A DNA stretch of 15,750 bases from Lachnospiraceae bacterium UBA7109 (GTDB taxonomy: Bacteria; Bacillota; Clostridia; Lachnospirales; Lachnospiraceae). Shown here one piece after another: positions 8,134 to 15,488 of the stretch. The position numbers and the translations under genes are program-made. Location: assembly GCA_002492335.1 (NCBI GenBank), contig DKYD01000071.1, positions 35,255 to 51,004 of the forward strand. The letters run 5' to 3'. The notes beneath the pieces are model-generated. The model saw only the letters and a list, made by a program, of their open reading frames with translations. It did not search any database and was not told the origin of the DNA. Position 1 is the first letter of the stretch. Every line of letters starts with the position of its first letter.

Positions 8134-10287
8134 TTAAATACCTTTCATTGTAAGCTGTATTCTCTTCTTCTTCAAATCTACACTCATAACCTTCACGTCT
8201 ACAATGTCCCCAACACCGACCACCTCCAGCGGATGCTTAATATATTTTTTATCAGTAATCTGGGAAATATGCACCAGACCGTCCTGATGCACACCGATAT
8301 CCACAAAGATACCAAAATCAATGACATTTCGCACCGTGCCCTTTAACAGCATACCTTCCTTCAAATCTTTCATTTCCAGAACATCGGTCCGAAGGATTGG
8401 CTTCGGCATCTCATCACGTGGATCACGTGCAGGCTTTTCCAGTTCTTTGACAATATCTCTCAGTGTAATTTCTCCTATCCCCAGTTCTTTTGCAAGCGTT
8501 CCATAATCCCGTATCGTAAGAGACAACCCGGTAAGTCTTCCGCCACTTATGTCCTCCGGCGCAAATCCCTGCTTTTTCAGAAGTTTTTCCGCCGCTTCAT
8601 AGGACTCCGGATGCACACTCGTCCCATCCAGTGGATTATCTCCATTGTGAATCCGCATAAATCCCGCACACTGTTCATAAGCTTTCGGTCCAAGCTTCGC
8701 CACCTTGAGAAGCTGCCTGCGATTCGTAAATCTTCCATTCTCCTCTCTGTAATTCACAATGTTTTTTGCAATTGCAGAAGAGATTCCTGATATATAGGAA
8801 AGGAGAGGTGCAGATGCTGTATTCAAATCCACCCCGACTTTATTTACACAATCCTCTACTACACCAGAAAGTGTCTCACTTAACTTCTTCTGATTCATAT
8901 CATGCTGATATTGCCCTACCCCTATGGATTTGGGGTCTATTTTGACAAGTTCCGCCAGCGGATCCTGCAGCCTCCTTGCGATCGAAGCGGCGCTTCTCTG
9001 TCCCACATCAAACTTCGGAAACTCCTCACTTGCAAGCTTGCTTGCCGAATACACCGATGCACCCGCTTCATTTACAATAATATACTGTACCTTTTCCGGA
9101 ATCTCCTTTAACAGCTCCACAATAAACATTTCGGATTCCCGGGAGGCTGTTCCGTTTCCTACCGATATGAGGGTAATATTATATTTTTTGATAATCTTTT
9201 TCAGCAAGTCCCTGGAAGCTTTTATTTTCTGCGGTGTTGTCGGAGCGGTCGGATAAATTACCGTCGTTCCGATCACCTTCCCGGTAGCGTCCACCACTGC
9301 AAGCTTGCAGCCGGTACGGAATGCCGGATCCCATCCAAGCACGGTATGCCCTGCAATCGGCGGCTGCATCAGGAGCTGATAAAGATTTTTTCCAAATACT
9401 TCAATTGCCCCGTCCTCGGCCTTCTCTGTCAGATCGTTCCTTATCTCACGCTCGATGGCGGGCGCTATCAGCCTCTTGTAACTGTCTTCGACCGTCTCCT
9501 TAAGCGCCGGTGTTGTATACGGATTCTCTGCATGGATGATCTTTTTTTCCAGATAACGCAGGATGTCCTCTTCCGGCGCCTGTATCTTAACGGCAAGGAA
9601 TTTTTCCTTTTCCCCTCTGTTCAAAGCCAATGTCCGGTAGCCTGCCAGACGGCTTACCGGCTCTTCAAAATCATAATACATCTCGTAGACAGACTCTGCA
9701 TCTTCTTTCTTCGCCTGAGAAATAAGCAGGCCCTTCCGGTATGTCAGATTCCGGATATAGCTGCGGTAATTCGCCTCATCCGATATATTTTCAGCGATAA
9801 TATCCTTCGCGCCGTCAATCGCCTCTTTCTCAGTATTCACACCTTTTTCAACATCGATATATTCTTTCGCAATTTCCGGAAGCGGCTTATCCACCTTCTG
9901 GAGCAATATAAGGTTTGCCAGCGGCTCCAGTCCTTTTTCTTTGGCAATCGTTGCCCGCGTTCTTCTCTTCGGACGATATGGACGATACAAATCTTCCACT
10001 ACCACAAGCGTCTGGGCCGCAAGGATCCGGGCCTTCAGTTCTTCCGTAAGCTTTCCCTGTTCCTCAATACTCCCAAGAACCTGTTCTTTTTTTTCTTCGA
10101 GATTTCTGAGATATAAAAGTCTTTCGTAGAGTTTTCTCAGCTGTTCATCATCCAGTGTCCCCGTTGCCTCTTTTCGATACCTGGCAATAAATGGAATCGT
10201 ATTTCCTTCATCAATTAATTTCACAGCGGCATCTACCCGCCACTTTTCCACACCTAATTCTTCCGTAATTTTCTGATTAATGTCCAT
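8134..10287 (-). CDS. tex: Tex family S1 RNA-binding protein
   Basis: Cytoplasmic nucleic-acid-binding protein related to eukaryotic Spt6 and linked in other bacteria to transcription and virulence-gene expression. It has 717 residues, a usual length. The N-terminal Tex domain (about 1-190) includes IPFIARYRKEATG (31-43) and VVEDLYRPYRPKRRTRATIAKEKGLEPL. A YqgF-like RNase H fold follows (about 313-445; GWDPAFRTGCKLAVVD), then a helix-hairpin-helix region (about 487-555; LLSYISGISSAIAKNIV) and a C-terminal S1 domain (about 643-715; GTVRNVIDFGIFVDIG). I choose ATG 10287 over the longer frame from 10485: it matches family N-termini (MDINQKITEELG) and has AGAGGA upstream. The longer frame would run through the strong promoter. 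Its stop lies only 9 nt before the response-regulator gene. Confidence 0.96.
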   Translation of the reverse strand: MDINQKITEELGVEKWRVDAAVKLIDEGNTIPFIARYRKEATGTLDDEQLRKLYERLLYLRNLEEKKEQVLGSIEEQGKLTEELKARILAAQTLVVVEDLYRPYRPKRRTRATIAKEKGLEPLANLILLQKVDKPLPEIAKEYIDVEKGVNTEKEAIDGAKDIIAENISDEANYRSYIRNLTYRKGLLISQAKKEDAESVYEMYYDFEEPVSRLAGYRTLALNRGEKEKFLAVKIQAPEEDILRYLEKKIIHAENPYTTPALKETVEDSYKRLIAPAIEREIRNDLTEKAEDGAIEVFGKNLYQLLMQPPIAGHTVLGWDPAFRTGCKLAVVDATGKVIGTTVIYPTAPTTPQKIKASRDLLKKIIKKYNITLISVGNGTASRESEMFIVELLKEIPEKVQYIIVNEAGASVYSASKLASEEFPKFDVGQRSAASIARRLQDPLAELVKIDPKSIGVGQYQHDMNQKKLSETLSGVVEDCVNKVGVDLNTASAPLLSYISGISSAIAKNIVNYREENGRFTNRRQLLKVAKLGPKAYEQCAGFMRIHNGDNPLDGTSVHPESYEAAEKLLKKQGFAPEDISGGRLTGLSLTIRDYGTLAKELGIGEITLRDIVKELEKPARDPRDEMPKPILRTDVLEMKDLKEGMLLKGTVRNVIDFGIFVDIGVHQDGLVHISQITDKKYIKHPLEVVGVGDIVDVKVMSVDLKKKRIQLTMKGI

Positions 10288-10335
10288 ATCTATCCTCTTT
10301 CTATCTCTCCTTAAAGCACGAAACTTATTTGAATA

Positions 10336-10364
10336 ATTGTACCCTTCCTTTAAAAACCTGTCAA
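10336..10364 (-). promoter_or_regulatory. Strong sigma-A-type promoter of tex
   Basis: On the minus strand, a perfect TTGACA (10364-10359), a 17-nt spacer and TACAAT (10341-10336). Transcription would start near 10329, about 42 nt ahead of the tex ATG. No good terminator is visible between tex and the two-component genes, so this promoter may also drive them. Confidence 0.85.
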
Positions 10365-10374
10365 TTCCCACTTC

Positions 10375-10390
10375 ACAGAGTCCACTCTGT
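10375..10390. promoter_or_regulatory. Perfect 7+2+7 palindrome between divergent promoters (candidate TetR operator)
   Basis: The sequence ACAGAGTCCACTCTGT has perfect 7-bp arms around a 2-bp centre. It lies 10 bp upstream of the tex -35 and 4 bp upstream of the tetR -35. Size, symmetry and position are those of a TetR-family dimer operator controlling its own gene and the divergent one. Binding by the adjacent regulator is inferred. Confidence 0.65.
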
Positions 10391-10393
10391 TTT

Positions 10394-10439
10394 CTTGCGA
10401 AACAATAAAAGCCATGGTATAATAAGAACACTTCGCAAG
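10394..10439. repeat. Wide inverted repeat CTTGCGAA-N30-TTCGCAAG bracketing the tetR promoter
   Basis: Perfect 8-bp arms at 10394-10401 and 10432-10439 are centred within the -10 box at about 10416. One arm covers the -35 box and the other lies at about +1 to +10. Because the start site falls between the arms, an RNA hairpin is not the natural reading. Two protein half-sites, or a looped or tetrameric repressor, would fit. Confidence 0.5.
10395..10423 (+). promoter_or_regulatory. Promoter of the tetR-family gene with extended -10
   Basis: TTGCGA (10395-10400), a 17-nt spacer, then a perfect TATAAT (10418-10423) preceded by TGG, an extended -10 element. Start near 10430, leaving a leader of about 80 nt before ATG 10510. 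The leader contains a small symmetric ACCCT-CA-AGGGT element of unknown meaning. Confidence 0.8.
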
Positions 10440-10509
10440 GCAGTTTACGTGCCTGGCAGGAACATAGACCCTCAAGGGTTATCATTACAAAAAGGGGAAT
10501 TTTATCAGA

Positions 10510-11118
10510 ATGAATAAAAATCAGGAATCTCAGCCTCTTTCCAGGCAGCAGTTAAAATCACAGGAAACAAAGGCCAAAATATTCAACGCCGCAAAACATA
10601 TTTTACAAAAAAAAGGATATGAAGAACTATCCATTAAAAACATATGCGAAAAGGCCGGTGTATCAAATGGAAGTTTTTACCACCATTTCAGGACAAAAGA
10701 TGATCTGCTTTCTTATTATATAGAAGAGCAGCCGAACATCAATCCGGACCTGCTTGAACTTCCTTCAAATATACAGGAAGCTAAAACAGCTATTATATAC
10801 GTGTATCTGAACTATGTCCATTACTGCCAGGAACTTGGCGTGAAATTCATGGCAAATTACTATACGCCGAAGAACCAGTCCCTGAATCCTCTGATTCGTA
10901 CCGAGCGTCCTTATCCAATAGTCACAGTACACAACTACCTGGAAAAATGTATGAATGCCGGAATCATTTCTCCGAAGCTTGCACTTGAAGATATTACGAC
11001 AGATATCCGCATGATCGTAATCGGTAATGTATTTGAATGGTGCCTGAAAAACGGTGACGCAGATTTTGAAGGAAATATGAAGCGCTCACTGGAAACCTAC
11101 CTGAATGGTGTTTTTTAA
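10510..11118 (+). CDS. TetR/AcrR-family transcriptional regulator
   Basis: DNA-binding regulator of 202 residues, a typical length. The N-terminal TetR_N domain (about 18-68) contains TKAKIFNAAKHILQKKGY, the helix-turn-helix IKNICEKAGVSNGSFYHHF (42-60) and the KDDLL stretch that follows in this family. The C-terminal two-thirds (about 75-202) is helical and probably binds a ligand and dimerises; I do not recognise its subfamily. The only nearby Shine-Dalgarno sequence, AAGGGG, is about 12 nt ahead of ATG 10510, an unusually long spacing, and no better in-frame start is seen. It is divergent from tex, with a palindrome between the two promoters that is a natural candidate operator. Targets could be itself, tex, or the downstream membrane protein. 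Ligand unknown. Confidence 0.92.
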   Translation: MNKNQESQPLSRQQLKSQETKAKIFNAAKHILQKKGYEELSIKNICEKAGVSNGSFYHHFRTKDDLLSYYIEEQPNINPDLLELPSNIQEAKTAIIYVYLNYVHYCQELGVKFMANYYTPKNQSLNPLIRTERPYPIVTVHNYLEKCMNAGIISPKLALEDITTDIRMIVIGNVFEWCLKNGDADFEGNMKRSLETYLNGVF

Positions 11119-11188
11119 AAATACTGTCCGTGACAAATTGGAACCAGAACCCGACAAACTAAAATTTATTAATAAATAATGAACTTCC

Positions 11189-11218
11189 TTGTTCGAACAG
11201 ATTACTTTATGATATAAT
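11189..11218 (+). promoter_or_regulatory. Extended -10 promoter of the PAP2 gene, with a palindrome over the -35
   Basis: A perfect TATAAT (11213-11218) is preceded by TGA, an extended -10 element, with a weak -35 TTGTTC (11189-11194) at an 18-nt spacing. A perfect 10-bp palindrome TGTTCGAACA (11190-11199) overlaps the -35. It is not a LexA box, since GTTC and GAAC are in the reverse order and directly abutted. The start point would be near 11225, about 45 nt before the gene. Confidence 0.7.
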
Positions 11219-11270
11219 GTAGGACGTACCATAAAAAGAGATTAATTCTTAACATTTAAAGAGGGGTTTA

Positions 11271-11939
11271 ATGACTGTTATGAAAAAAATGAAACAGGTA
11301 GTTCTCAGATACCGTCATGCGTGGGTACTTTTATATGGGCTTATCTACATACCCTGGTTTTTATATTTGGAAAGGCGCGAGGATGTACAATATTACCTTA
11401 TCCATTCGCCTCTCGACAATTATATCCCTTTTATTGAATATTTTATTGTACCTTATCTTCTGTGGTTTGTATTTATCTTTGTTACGGCTTTTTATTTCTT
11501 TTTAACCAGCCGTACAGATTTTTACCGTATGGCTGCTTTTATGTGCACAGGTATGACTTTATTTCTTATTATCTGTACCATATTTCCAAATGGATTGAAT
11601 CTGCGTCCTCATACTTTTGCGAGAGACAATATTTTTACAGATCTGGTACAAATTTTATATAAAACGGACACGCCGACGAATGTACTGCCGAGTATTCATG
11701 TGTTCAATTCCCTCAGTGCAATGATTGCTATTGCGCACAGCAACTCCTTGAAAAAGCATAAATATATCAAGGGTTTCTCGTACGGACTGGCTGTTCTGAT
11801 TATTTTATCGACTGTATTTTTAAAACAACACTCTGTGACGGATGTAATTGCAGCTTTTGCAGCGGCCTGTGTCATTTATCCTTTTGTATATGCAACAGAA
11901 CACAAAAAAGCCACAAAGCTTTCTCATCAACTTACATAA
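11271..11939 (+). CDS. PAP2-superfamily membrane protein
   Basis: Predicted integral membrane protein of 222 residues with five or six hydrophobic segments (about 18-34, 52-78, 87-105, 140-156, 170-184, 191-207). Part of the PAP2 (phosphatidic acid phosphatase type 2) catalytic pattern is visible. PSIH with H143 corresponds to the PSGH motif. S180-T-x5-H187-x3-D191 corresponds to SRx5HxxxD, with T in place of R. R112-P113 recalls the end of KxxxxxxRP, but the lysine position holds F. Such divergent motifs occur in Aur1/inositol-phosphotransferase-like branches, so a lipid phosphatase or phosphotransferase role is possible but not shown. GAGGGG lies 6 nt before ATG 11271; a second in-frame ATG at 11280 is possible. 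Its own promoter separates it from tetR; convergent with mutY. Confidence 0.82.
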   Translation: MTVMKKMKQVVLRYRHAWVLLYGLIYIPWFLYLERREDVQYYLIHSPLDNYIPFIEYFIVPYLLWFVFIFVTAFYFFLTSRTDFYRMAAFMCTGMTLFLIICTIFPNGLNLRPHTFARDNIFTDLVQILYKTDTPTNVLPSIHVFNSLSAMIAIAHSNSLKKHKYIKGFSYGLAVLIILSTVFLKQHSVTDVIAAFAAACVIYPFVYATEHKKATKLSHQLT

Positions 11940-11947
11940 CTGATGAG
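11923..11947. other. Weak hairpin between convergent PAP2 and mutY genes
   Basis: CTCATCA (11923-11929) and TGATGAG (11941-11947) form a perfect 7-bp stem with an 11-nt loop spanning the PAP2 stop codon. No U-run follows on either strand, so it is at best a poor bidirectional terminator. No better structure is visible in the 35 bp between the two stop codons. Confidence 0.3.
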
Positions 11948-11974
11948 CAGCGTTGCGGCAAATCGGAATCCTTC

Positions 11975-13051
11975 TTATATTTGAGGCATATATGCTTCAT
12001 ATGCCGAAGGGATCGGATATATGCTGCGGATTTCTTCCGGGCGGATAAACAGAAAGCCTTTCTCATTGGTCTTTTCCAGCTCATCTACCTGCACGGCATA
12101 TCCTGTCATATGCCACTCCACATGGCTGAATATATGTTTCGCATTCGGAAGCTTTTTTATTTTTACAGGCATTAGTCCGATACTTTTACAATATTCAATT
12201 ACCGCTTTTTGATCAAGATGTCCGGAAACGCCCGGCAATTCATAAAGCCCTGCAAGCAGTCCCCTGTCCGGGCGCTTACTTATAGCAATCCTGTCCTGGT
12301 CAGAAAAAACAAGGATTGTCTTTTTTTCTATTCTTCTTTCTTTCGCTTTTGTTTTTACAGGAATTTCCGATATCCTCCCCTGTTTTCTGGCTTCGCAGAG
12401 ATTCCAGGCAGGGCACTCTTCACATCTGGGTTCTCCGTTCGGCACACATACAATTGCTCCAAGTTCAATAAGCCCCTGATTAAAATCTCCCGGTGCATCT
12501 TCTGGAATGATTTGTTCCAGCTCGTTTTCAATCCGCTTCTTCGTACTTTGCTTCATGATATCGCTGTCATCCGCAGTAATTCTGGTAACCACCCGAAGAA
12601 CATTTCCATCTACCGCCGGTTTTCTCTGTCCGTAGGCAAAAGAAGCAATTGCTCCGGCCGTATAACTTCCGATACCTGCAAGGGAAAGAATCCCTTCATA
12701 TGTATCCGGAAATTTCCCCTGATAATCCACCATGATCTGACGAGCCGCCTTCTGCATATTCCGAATCCGATTATAATATCCTAAGCCTTCCCACAACTTC
12801 AATAGTTTGTCTTCTTCTGCTTCCGCCAGATCTTTCACACCGGGGAGTTCCCTAAGGAAACGCTCATAATAAGGTTTTACCGCTTCCACCCGTGTCTGCT
12901 GCAGCATAATCTCGGATACCCAGATACGATAGGGATCTCTGGTTTCCCTCCAGGGAAGGCTGCGCCGATGGGCACGGTACCACCGTATCAACGGCTCCGC
13001 CAGTTCATAAAGACCGGAATGCGCTTTCTTATTTGTAATCTGTGAGTCCAT
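11975..13051 (-). CDS. mutY: A/G-specific adenine glycosylase MutY
   Basis: DNA repair enzyme that removes adenine mispaired with 8-oxoguanine. 358 residues, the usual length. The HhH-GPD glycosylase core (about 20-200) has LPWR (32-35), catalytic E47 in WVSEIMLQQT, a helix-hairpin-helix LAGIGSYTAGAIASFAYG (about 124-141) and the conserved aspartate D148 in VDGNVLRV. The [4Fe-4S] cluster cysteines are C202, C210, C213 and C219, spaced X7-X2-X5, where the E. coli enzyme has X6 in the first interval. The C-terminal part (about 232-358) fits the NUDIX-like domain that recognises 8-oxoguanine, including HIFSHVEWHM. ATG 13049-13051 has a G-rich but modest ribosome binding site. It follows relQ on the same strand across a hairpin and may have a separate or read-through transcript. 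Confidence 0.96.
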   Translation of the reverse strand: MDSQITNKKAHSGLYELAEPLIRWYRAHRRSLPWRETRDPYRIWVSEIMLQQTRVEAVKPYYERFLRELPGVKDLAEAEEDKLLKLWEGLGYYNRIRNMQKAARQIMVDYQGKFPDTYEGILSLAGIGSYTAGAIASFAYGQRKPAVDGNVLRVVTRITADDSDIMKQSTKKRIENELEQIIPEDAPGDFNQGLIELGAIVCVPNGEPRCEECPAWNLCEARKQGRISEIPVKTKAKERRIEKKTILVFSDQDRIAISKRPDRGLLAGLYELPGVSGHLDQKAVIEYCKSIGLMPVKIKKLPNAKHIFSHVEWHMTGYAVQVDELEKTNEKGFLFIRPEEIRSIYPIPSAYEAYMPQI

Positions 13052-13073
13052 CCATTATTCCCCCGCATATTTT

Positions 13074-13096
13074 AAGGACGGAGAAAATCCGTCCTT
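13074..13096 (-). terminator. Hairpin between relQ and mutY, probable terminator
   Basis: A perfect 9-bp stem, AAGGACGGA (13074-13082) with TCCGTCCTT (13088-13096), has a 5-nt loop. It starts about 20 nt downstream of the relQ stop. On the minus strand only a short T run follows; the plus strand has TTTTATATA. A partial (leaky) terminator for relQ is most likely, and it may let some transcription continue into mutY. Confidence 0.65.
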
Positions 13097-13116
13097 TTAT
13101 ATAAATTCTATCCTTC

Positions 13117-13761
13117 CTATACTCTTTGTTCCTCGAAGCATTTTTGAATTGCTTCATTCAACGACAGCATCTTCTCGTCCAGAGTTGATACCATCTCTGC
13201 GCACTCGCGCAGATCCTGGCTGATGTACTCTGGTGCATTTCCTTCAAACTTATAATAAATCTTGTGTTCAAGGCTTGCCCAGAAATCCATGGCAATCGTA
13301 CGTATCTGTATCTCAACCTTCGTGTCTACCACACTGTCTGACAGAAATATGGGAACGGATACTAACATATGATAGCTTTTGTATCCACTTTCCTTCGGGT
13401 TCTTAATATAATCTTTAATAGACAGTACTTTCAGGTCACTCTGGTTTCCGATCATCTCTGCCAGGCGGTATATATCTGATGTGAAAGAACAAATCAGGCG
13501 TACCCCCGCGATATCATTTACATATTTCACCATGTTTTCTATAGATGTCTCATGTCCGTGTCTTTTCAACTTCTTTACAATACTTTCTGCTGTCTTTACT
13601 CTGGTCTTTATATGTTCAATCGGATTATACTGATGAACATGCTGAAACTCATCATTCAGTATTTCCAATTTTGTACCTACTTCTTTTATTGCCGAATTGT
13701 ATAGAAACATAACGGTTTTCCAGCTGTCAACATCCTCATAATTCTTAATTGCATTCTGCAT
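13117..13761 (-). CDS. relQ: Small alarmone synthetase RelQ/YjbM type, (p)ppGpp synthetase
   Basis: Cytoplasmic enzyme that transfers pyrophosphate from ATP to GDP/GTP to make (p)ppGpp, with only the RelA/SpoT synthetase domain and no hydrolase. 214 residues, close to YjbM of Bacillus subtilis (211). Matching motifs are NPIEHIKTRVK (46-56), DIAGVRLICSF (83-93), ESGYKSYHMLV (124-134) and catalytic-loop VEIQIRTIAMDFWASLEHKIYYK (149-171), with E150 as the expected catalytic glutamate. I start at ATG 13761: AGGAG lies 9 nt upstream and the protein then aligns with family N-termini. The longer frame to 13839 would run over the promoter. The neighbours do not indicate a specific stress signal. Confidence 0.94.
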   Translation of the reverse strand: MQNAIKNYEDVDSWKTVMFLYNSAIKEVGTKLEILNDEFQHVHQYNPIEHIKTRVKTAESIVKKLKRHGHETSIENMVKYVNDIAGVRLICSFTSDIYRLAEMIGNQSDLKVLSIKDYIKNPKESGYKSYHMLVSVPIFLSDSVVDTKVEIQIRTIAMDFWASLEHKIYYKFEGNAPEYISQDLRECAEMVSTLDEKMLSLNEAIQKCFEEQRV

Positions 13762-13808
13762 ATGCCATCTCTCCTCTCTAACCCGAAGAGTGAATCCCGT
13801 ATAAAGAC

Positions 13809-13837
13809 AGTATAACATATTTTGTGAACTTTGCATC
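13809..13837 (-). promoter_or_regulatory. Probable relQ promoter, extended -10
   Basis: On the minus strand, TATACT (13814-13809) is preceded by TGT, an extended -10. The -35 region (GATGCA, 13837-13832, at a 17-nt spacing) is poor. The start would lie near 13802, about 40 nt before the relQ ATG. The rest of the 126-bp gap after cobO is A/T-rich, and I see no terminator in it. Confidence 0.6.
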
Positions 13838-13887
13838 ACTTTTCACATTAATTTAACATTCTTTTTGTTTCATTAGCCTACAGCGTT

Positions 13888-14412
13888 CTAATATTCAATC
13901 CCTTCACGTGCAATGATTCCTTTATCATACGGATGCTTTATCTTGTTCATCTCTGTGGCATAATCTGCAAGCTCCAACACACGTTCAGACACCTCGTGCC
14001 CGGTAAGAATAATCTCCAGTCCGCGGGGCTTATGCTGCAGAAAGCTTAAAAGTTTCTCTTCGTTCAGAAGTCCCAGCTTTACCGCACACAATGCCTCATC
14101 CATAAGCAGCACGTCAAAAGGAGTACAGAACTTCACAATCTCATCCAGAGCCTTATTATTATAGTGCCTGAGTTCCGCTTTCTCTGTGCTATTCATCTGA
14201 TTATAGAATTTAACCCGCTCTCTGCCCGGAAGACAGGTTATATTCGGTATCTGTTCCAGGATAACCCGTTCACCGGAAGTATTATTTTTCAGAAACTGGA
14301 ACAGAAGAACTTTAAGACCACTTCCCGCCGCACGCACTACCTGCCCCACGGCCGCTGTCGTCTTACCCTTTCCATCTCCGTAATATACGTGTATTCTTCC
14401 TGTTCCTACCAT
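13888..14412 (-). CDS. cobO: Corrinoid adenosyltransferase, CobO/CobA (BtuR) family
   Basis: Cytoplasmic enzyme that transfers the adenosyl group of ATP to reduced cobalt in corrinoids, giving the coenzyme B12 form. 174 residues, slightly shorter than E. coli BtuR (196), missing only the variable N-terminal extension. The P-loop is GDGKGKTT (12-19). LLMDEALCAVKLGLL (about 102-116), EIILTGHEV and the C-terminal DYATEMNKIKHPYDKGIIAREGIEY region are characteristic of the family (PF02572). ATG 14412 has a strong AGGAGG ribosome binding site 5 nt upstream that overlaps the stop region of the preceding EIIC-like gene, 9 nt away, so the two are probably in one operon. No other cobalamin gene and no B12-riboswitch-like leader is visible nearby, which suggests a salvage role. 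Confidence 0.93.
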   Translation of the reverse strand: MVGTGRIHVYYGDGKGKTTAAVGQVVRAAGSGLKVLLFQFLKNNTSGERVILEQIPNITCLPGRERVKFYNQMNSTEKAELRHYNNKALDEIVKFCTPFDVLLMDEALCAVKLGLLNEEKLLSFLQHKPRGLEIILTGHEVSERVLELADYATEMNKIKHPYDKGIIAREGIEY

Positions 14413-14421
14413 AATTTCCTC

Positions 14422-15486
14422 CTACAGTTCAAGCTTCATATCGCCAGACTTAATCCAGCCCTTTTTCCTCATAAATTCCGAAACAGCCAACGTAACTGCC
14501 GCAGGCAGGATGATCTGTATTACAAGAATCTTAAGCAATACGATTCCTGCCGCCTCTGTCTGTATCATTGTCTGCCAGGTCATAATCTGTCCCACAAGTC
14601 CTGCCGTCCCCATACCGGAGCCTGTCGCATTGCTTGTCATGTGTAAAAGAAGCGTACCCACCGGTCCCAGCACCGCGCTGGAAATAATTACCGGAAGCCA
14701 GATAACCGGTTTCCTCACAATATTCGGCACCTGAAGCATAGATGTGCCAATCCCTTGTGCCAGAAGTCCGCCGATTTTATTTTCACGATAACTTGCCACA
14801 GCAAAGCCAACCATATTACAGCAGCAGCCAACTGTTGCCGCTCCCGCCGCCAGTCCTGACAGATTCAGAATAATGCCAAGCGCCGCCGAGCTGATCGGAA
14901 GCGTCAATATCATTCCCATCAGGACCGATACGATGATCCCCATAAGAAATGGCTGCTGTTCCGTTCCCCAGTTAATGATCGAGCCAAGCCATGTCATAAA
15001 TCCCGATATCGGAGGTCCTAAGATAAGGCCAACAATAGAACCTGTTCCAATTGATACAAGCGGAGTTACAAGAATATCTACTTTTGTCTTTCCCGACACG
15101 AGATGTCCAAAATAAATCGCCACATACGCAGCAATAAACGCTCCCAGAGGTTCTCCCGGTCCCGCATAGACAATCGCGCCGTCAACCAGCACCGTTCCCG
15201 CAAGAAGCTTGCTGGCAAAGCCGCCAATCATACCGGCCGTAGCCGCAGAAACAACAACAAGCGGACTTTCCTTGAATTTATATGCGACTGCCGCACCAAT
15301 ACCGGCGCTGGTAAGCGAAGCCGCCACCTTGCCGATCACAAAAATCATATTCCCGGCCGAACCGCCAATCAGTGTCCCGACCTGCTGGATGATCGTACCA
15401 ATAATCAACGTTGCGAACAATCCCTGTGCCATCGCACTTAAACCGTCAATAAAAAAACGATCCAAAACCTTTTTTATTTTTTCCAT
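14422..15486 (-). CDS. PTS EIIC-like membrane protein, PfoR type
   Basis: Polytopic membrane protein of 354 residues resembling the PTS_EIIC_2 family (PF13303), which includes PfoR, first described as a regulator of the Clostridium perfringens perfringolysin O gene. About ten hydrophobic segments are visible, with glycine- and alanine-rich stretches such as AGMIGGFASKLLAG, the motif ILGPPISGFMTWLG (about 155-168), GCCCNMVG (about 219-226) and TSNATGSGMGTAG (about 284-296). No EIIA or EIIB phosphorylation domain is fused to it or encoded nearby, so classic PTS transport cannot be shown; transport of an unknown solute or a regulatory role are both possible. ATG 15486 lies 2 nt past the nth stop with a GGGGTGA ribosome binding site inside nth; cobO follows 9 nt downstream. 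Confidence 0.85.
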   Translation of the reverse strand: MEKIKKVLDRFFIDGLSAMAQGLFATLIIGTIIQQVGTLIGGSAGNMIFVIGKVAASLTSAGIGAAVAYKFKESPLVVVSAATAGMIGGFASKLLAGTVLVDGAIVYAGPGEPLGAFIAAYVAIYFGHLVSGKTKVDILVTPLVSIGTGSIVGLILGPPISGFMTWLGSIINWGTEQQPFLMGIIVSVLMGMILTLPISSAALGIILNLSGLAAGAATVGCCCNMVGFAVASYRENKIGGLLAQGIGTSMLQVPNIVRKPVIWLPVIISSAVLGPVGTLLLHMTSNATGSGMGTAGLVGQIMTWQTMIQTEAAGIVLLKILVIQIILPAAVTLAVSEFMRKKGWIKSGDMKLEL

Positions 15487-15488
15487 TT

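Noticed and set aside
9346..10116. A 256-codon open frame on the plus strand.
   Set aside because: It lies wholly antisense to the well-supported tex coding sequence. Its translation shows no recognisable domain and is rich in the residues expected from complementing a coding strand.
10448..10485. Short symmetric elements in the tetR leader, including ACCCT-CA-AGGGT, considered as a riboswitch or attenuator.
   Set aside because: The leader is only about 80 nt, the stems are very short with too small a loop, and no known riboswitch core or terminator is present.
11165..11176. Perfect 12-bp palindrome TTTATTAATAAA upstream of the PAP2 gene promoter.
   Set aside because: Pure A/T palindromes of this size arise easily in A/T-rich intergenic DNA. 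It could be an UP-like element but nothing specific supports an operator.
13762..14412. A cobalamin riboswitch or other B12 control around cobO.
   Set aside because: cobO begins 9 nt after the preceding gene, so there is no leader, and the 126-bp gap after cobO shows no B12-box-like conserved structure.
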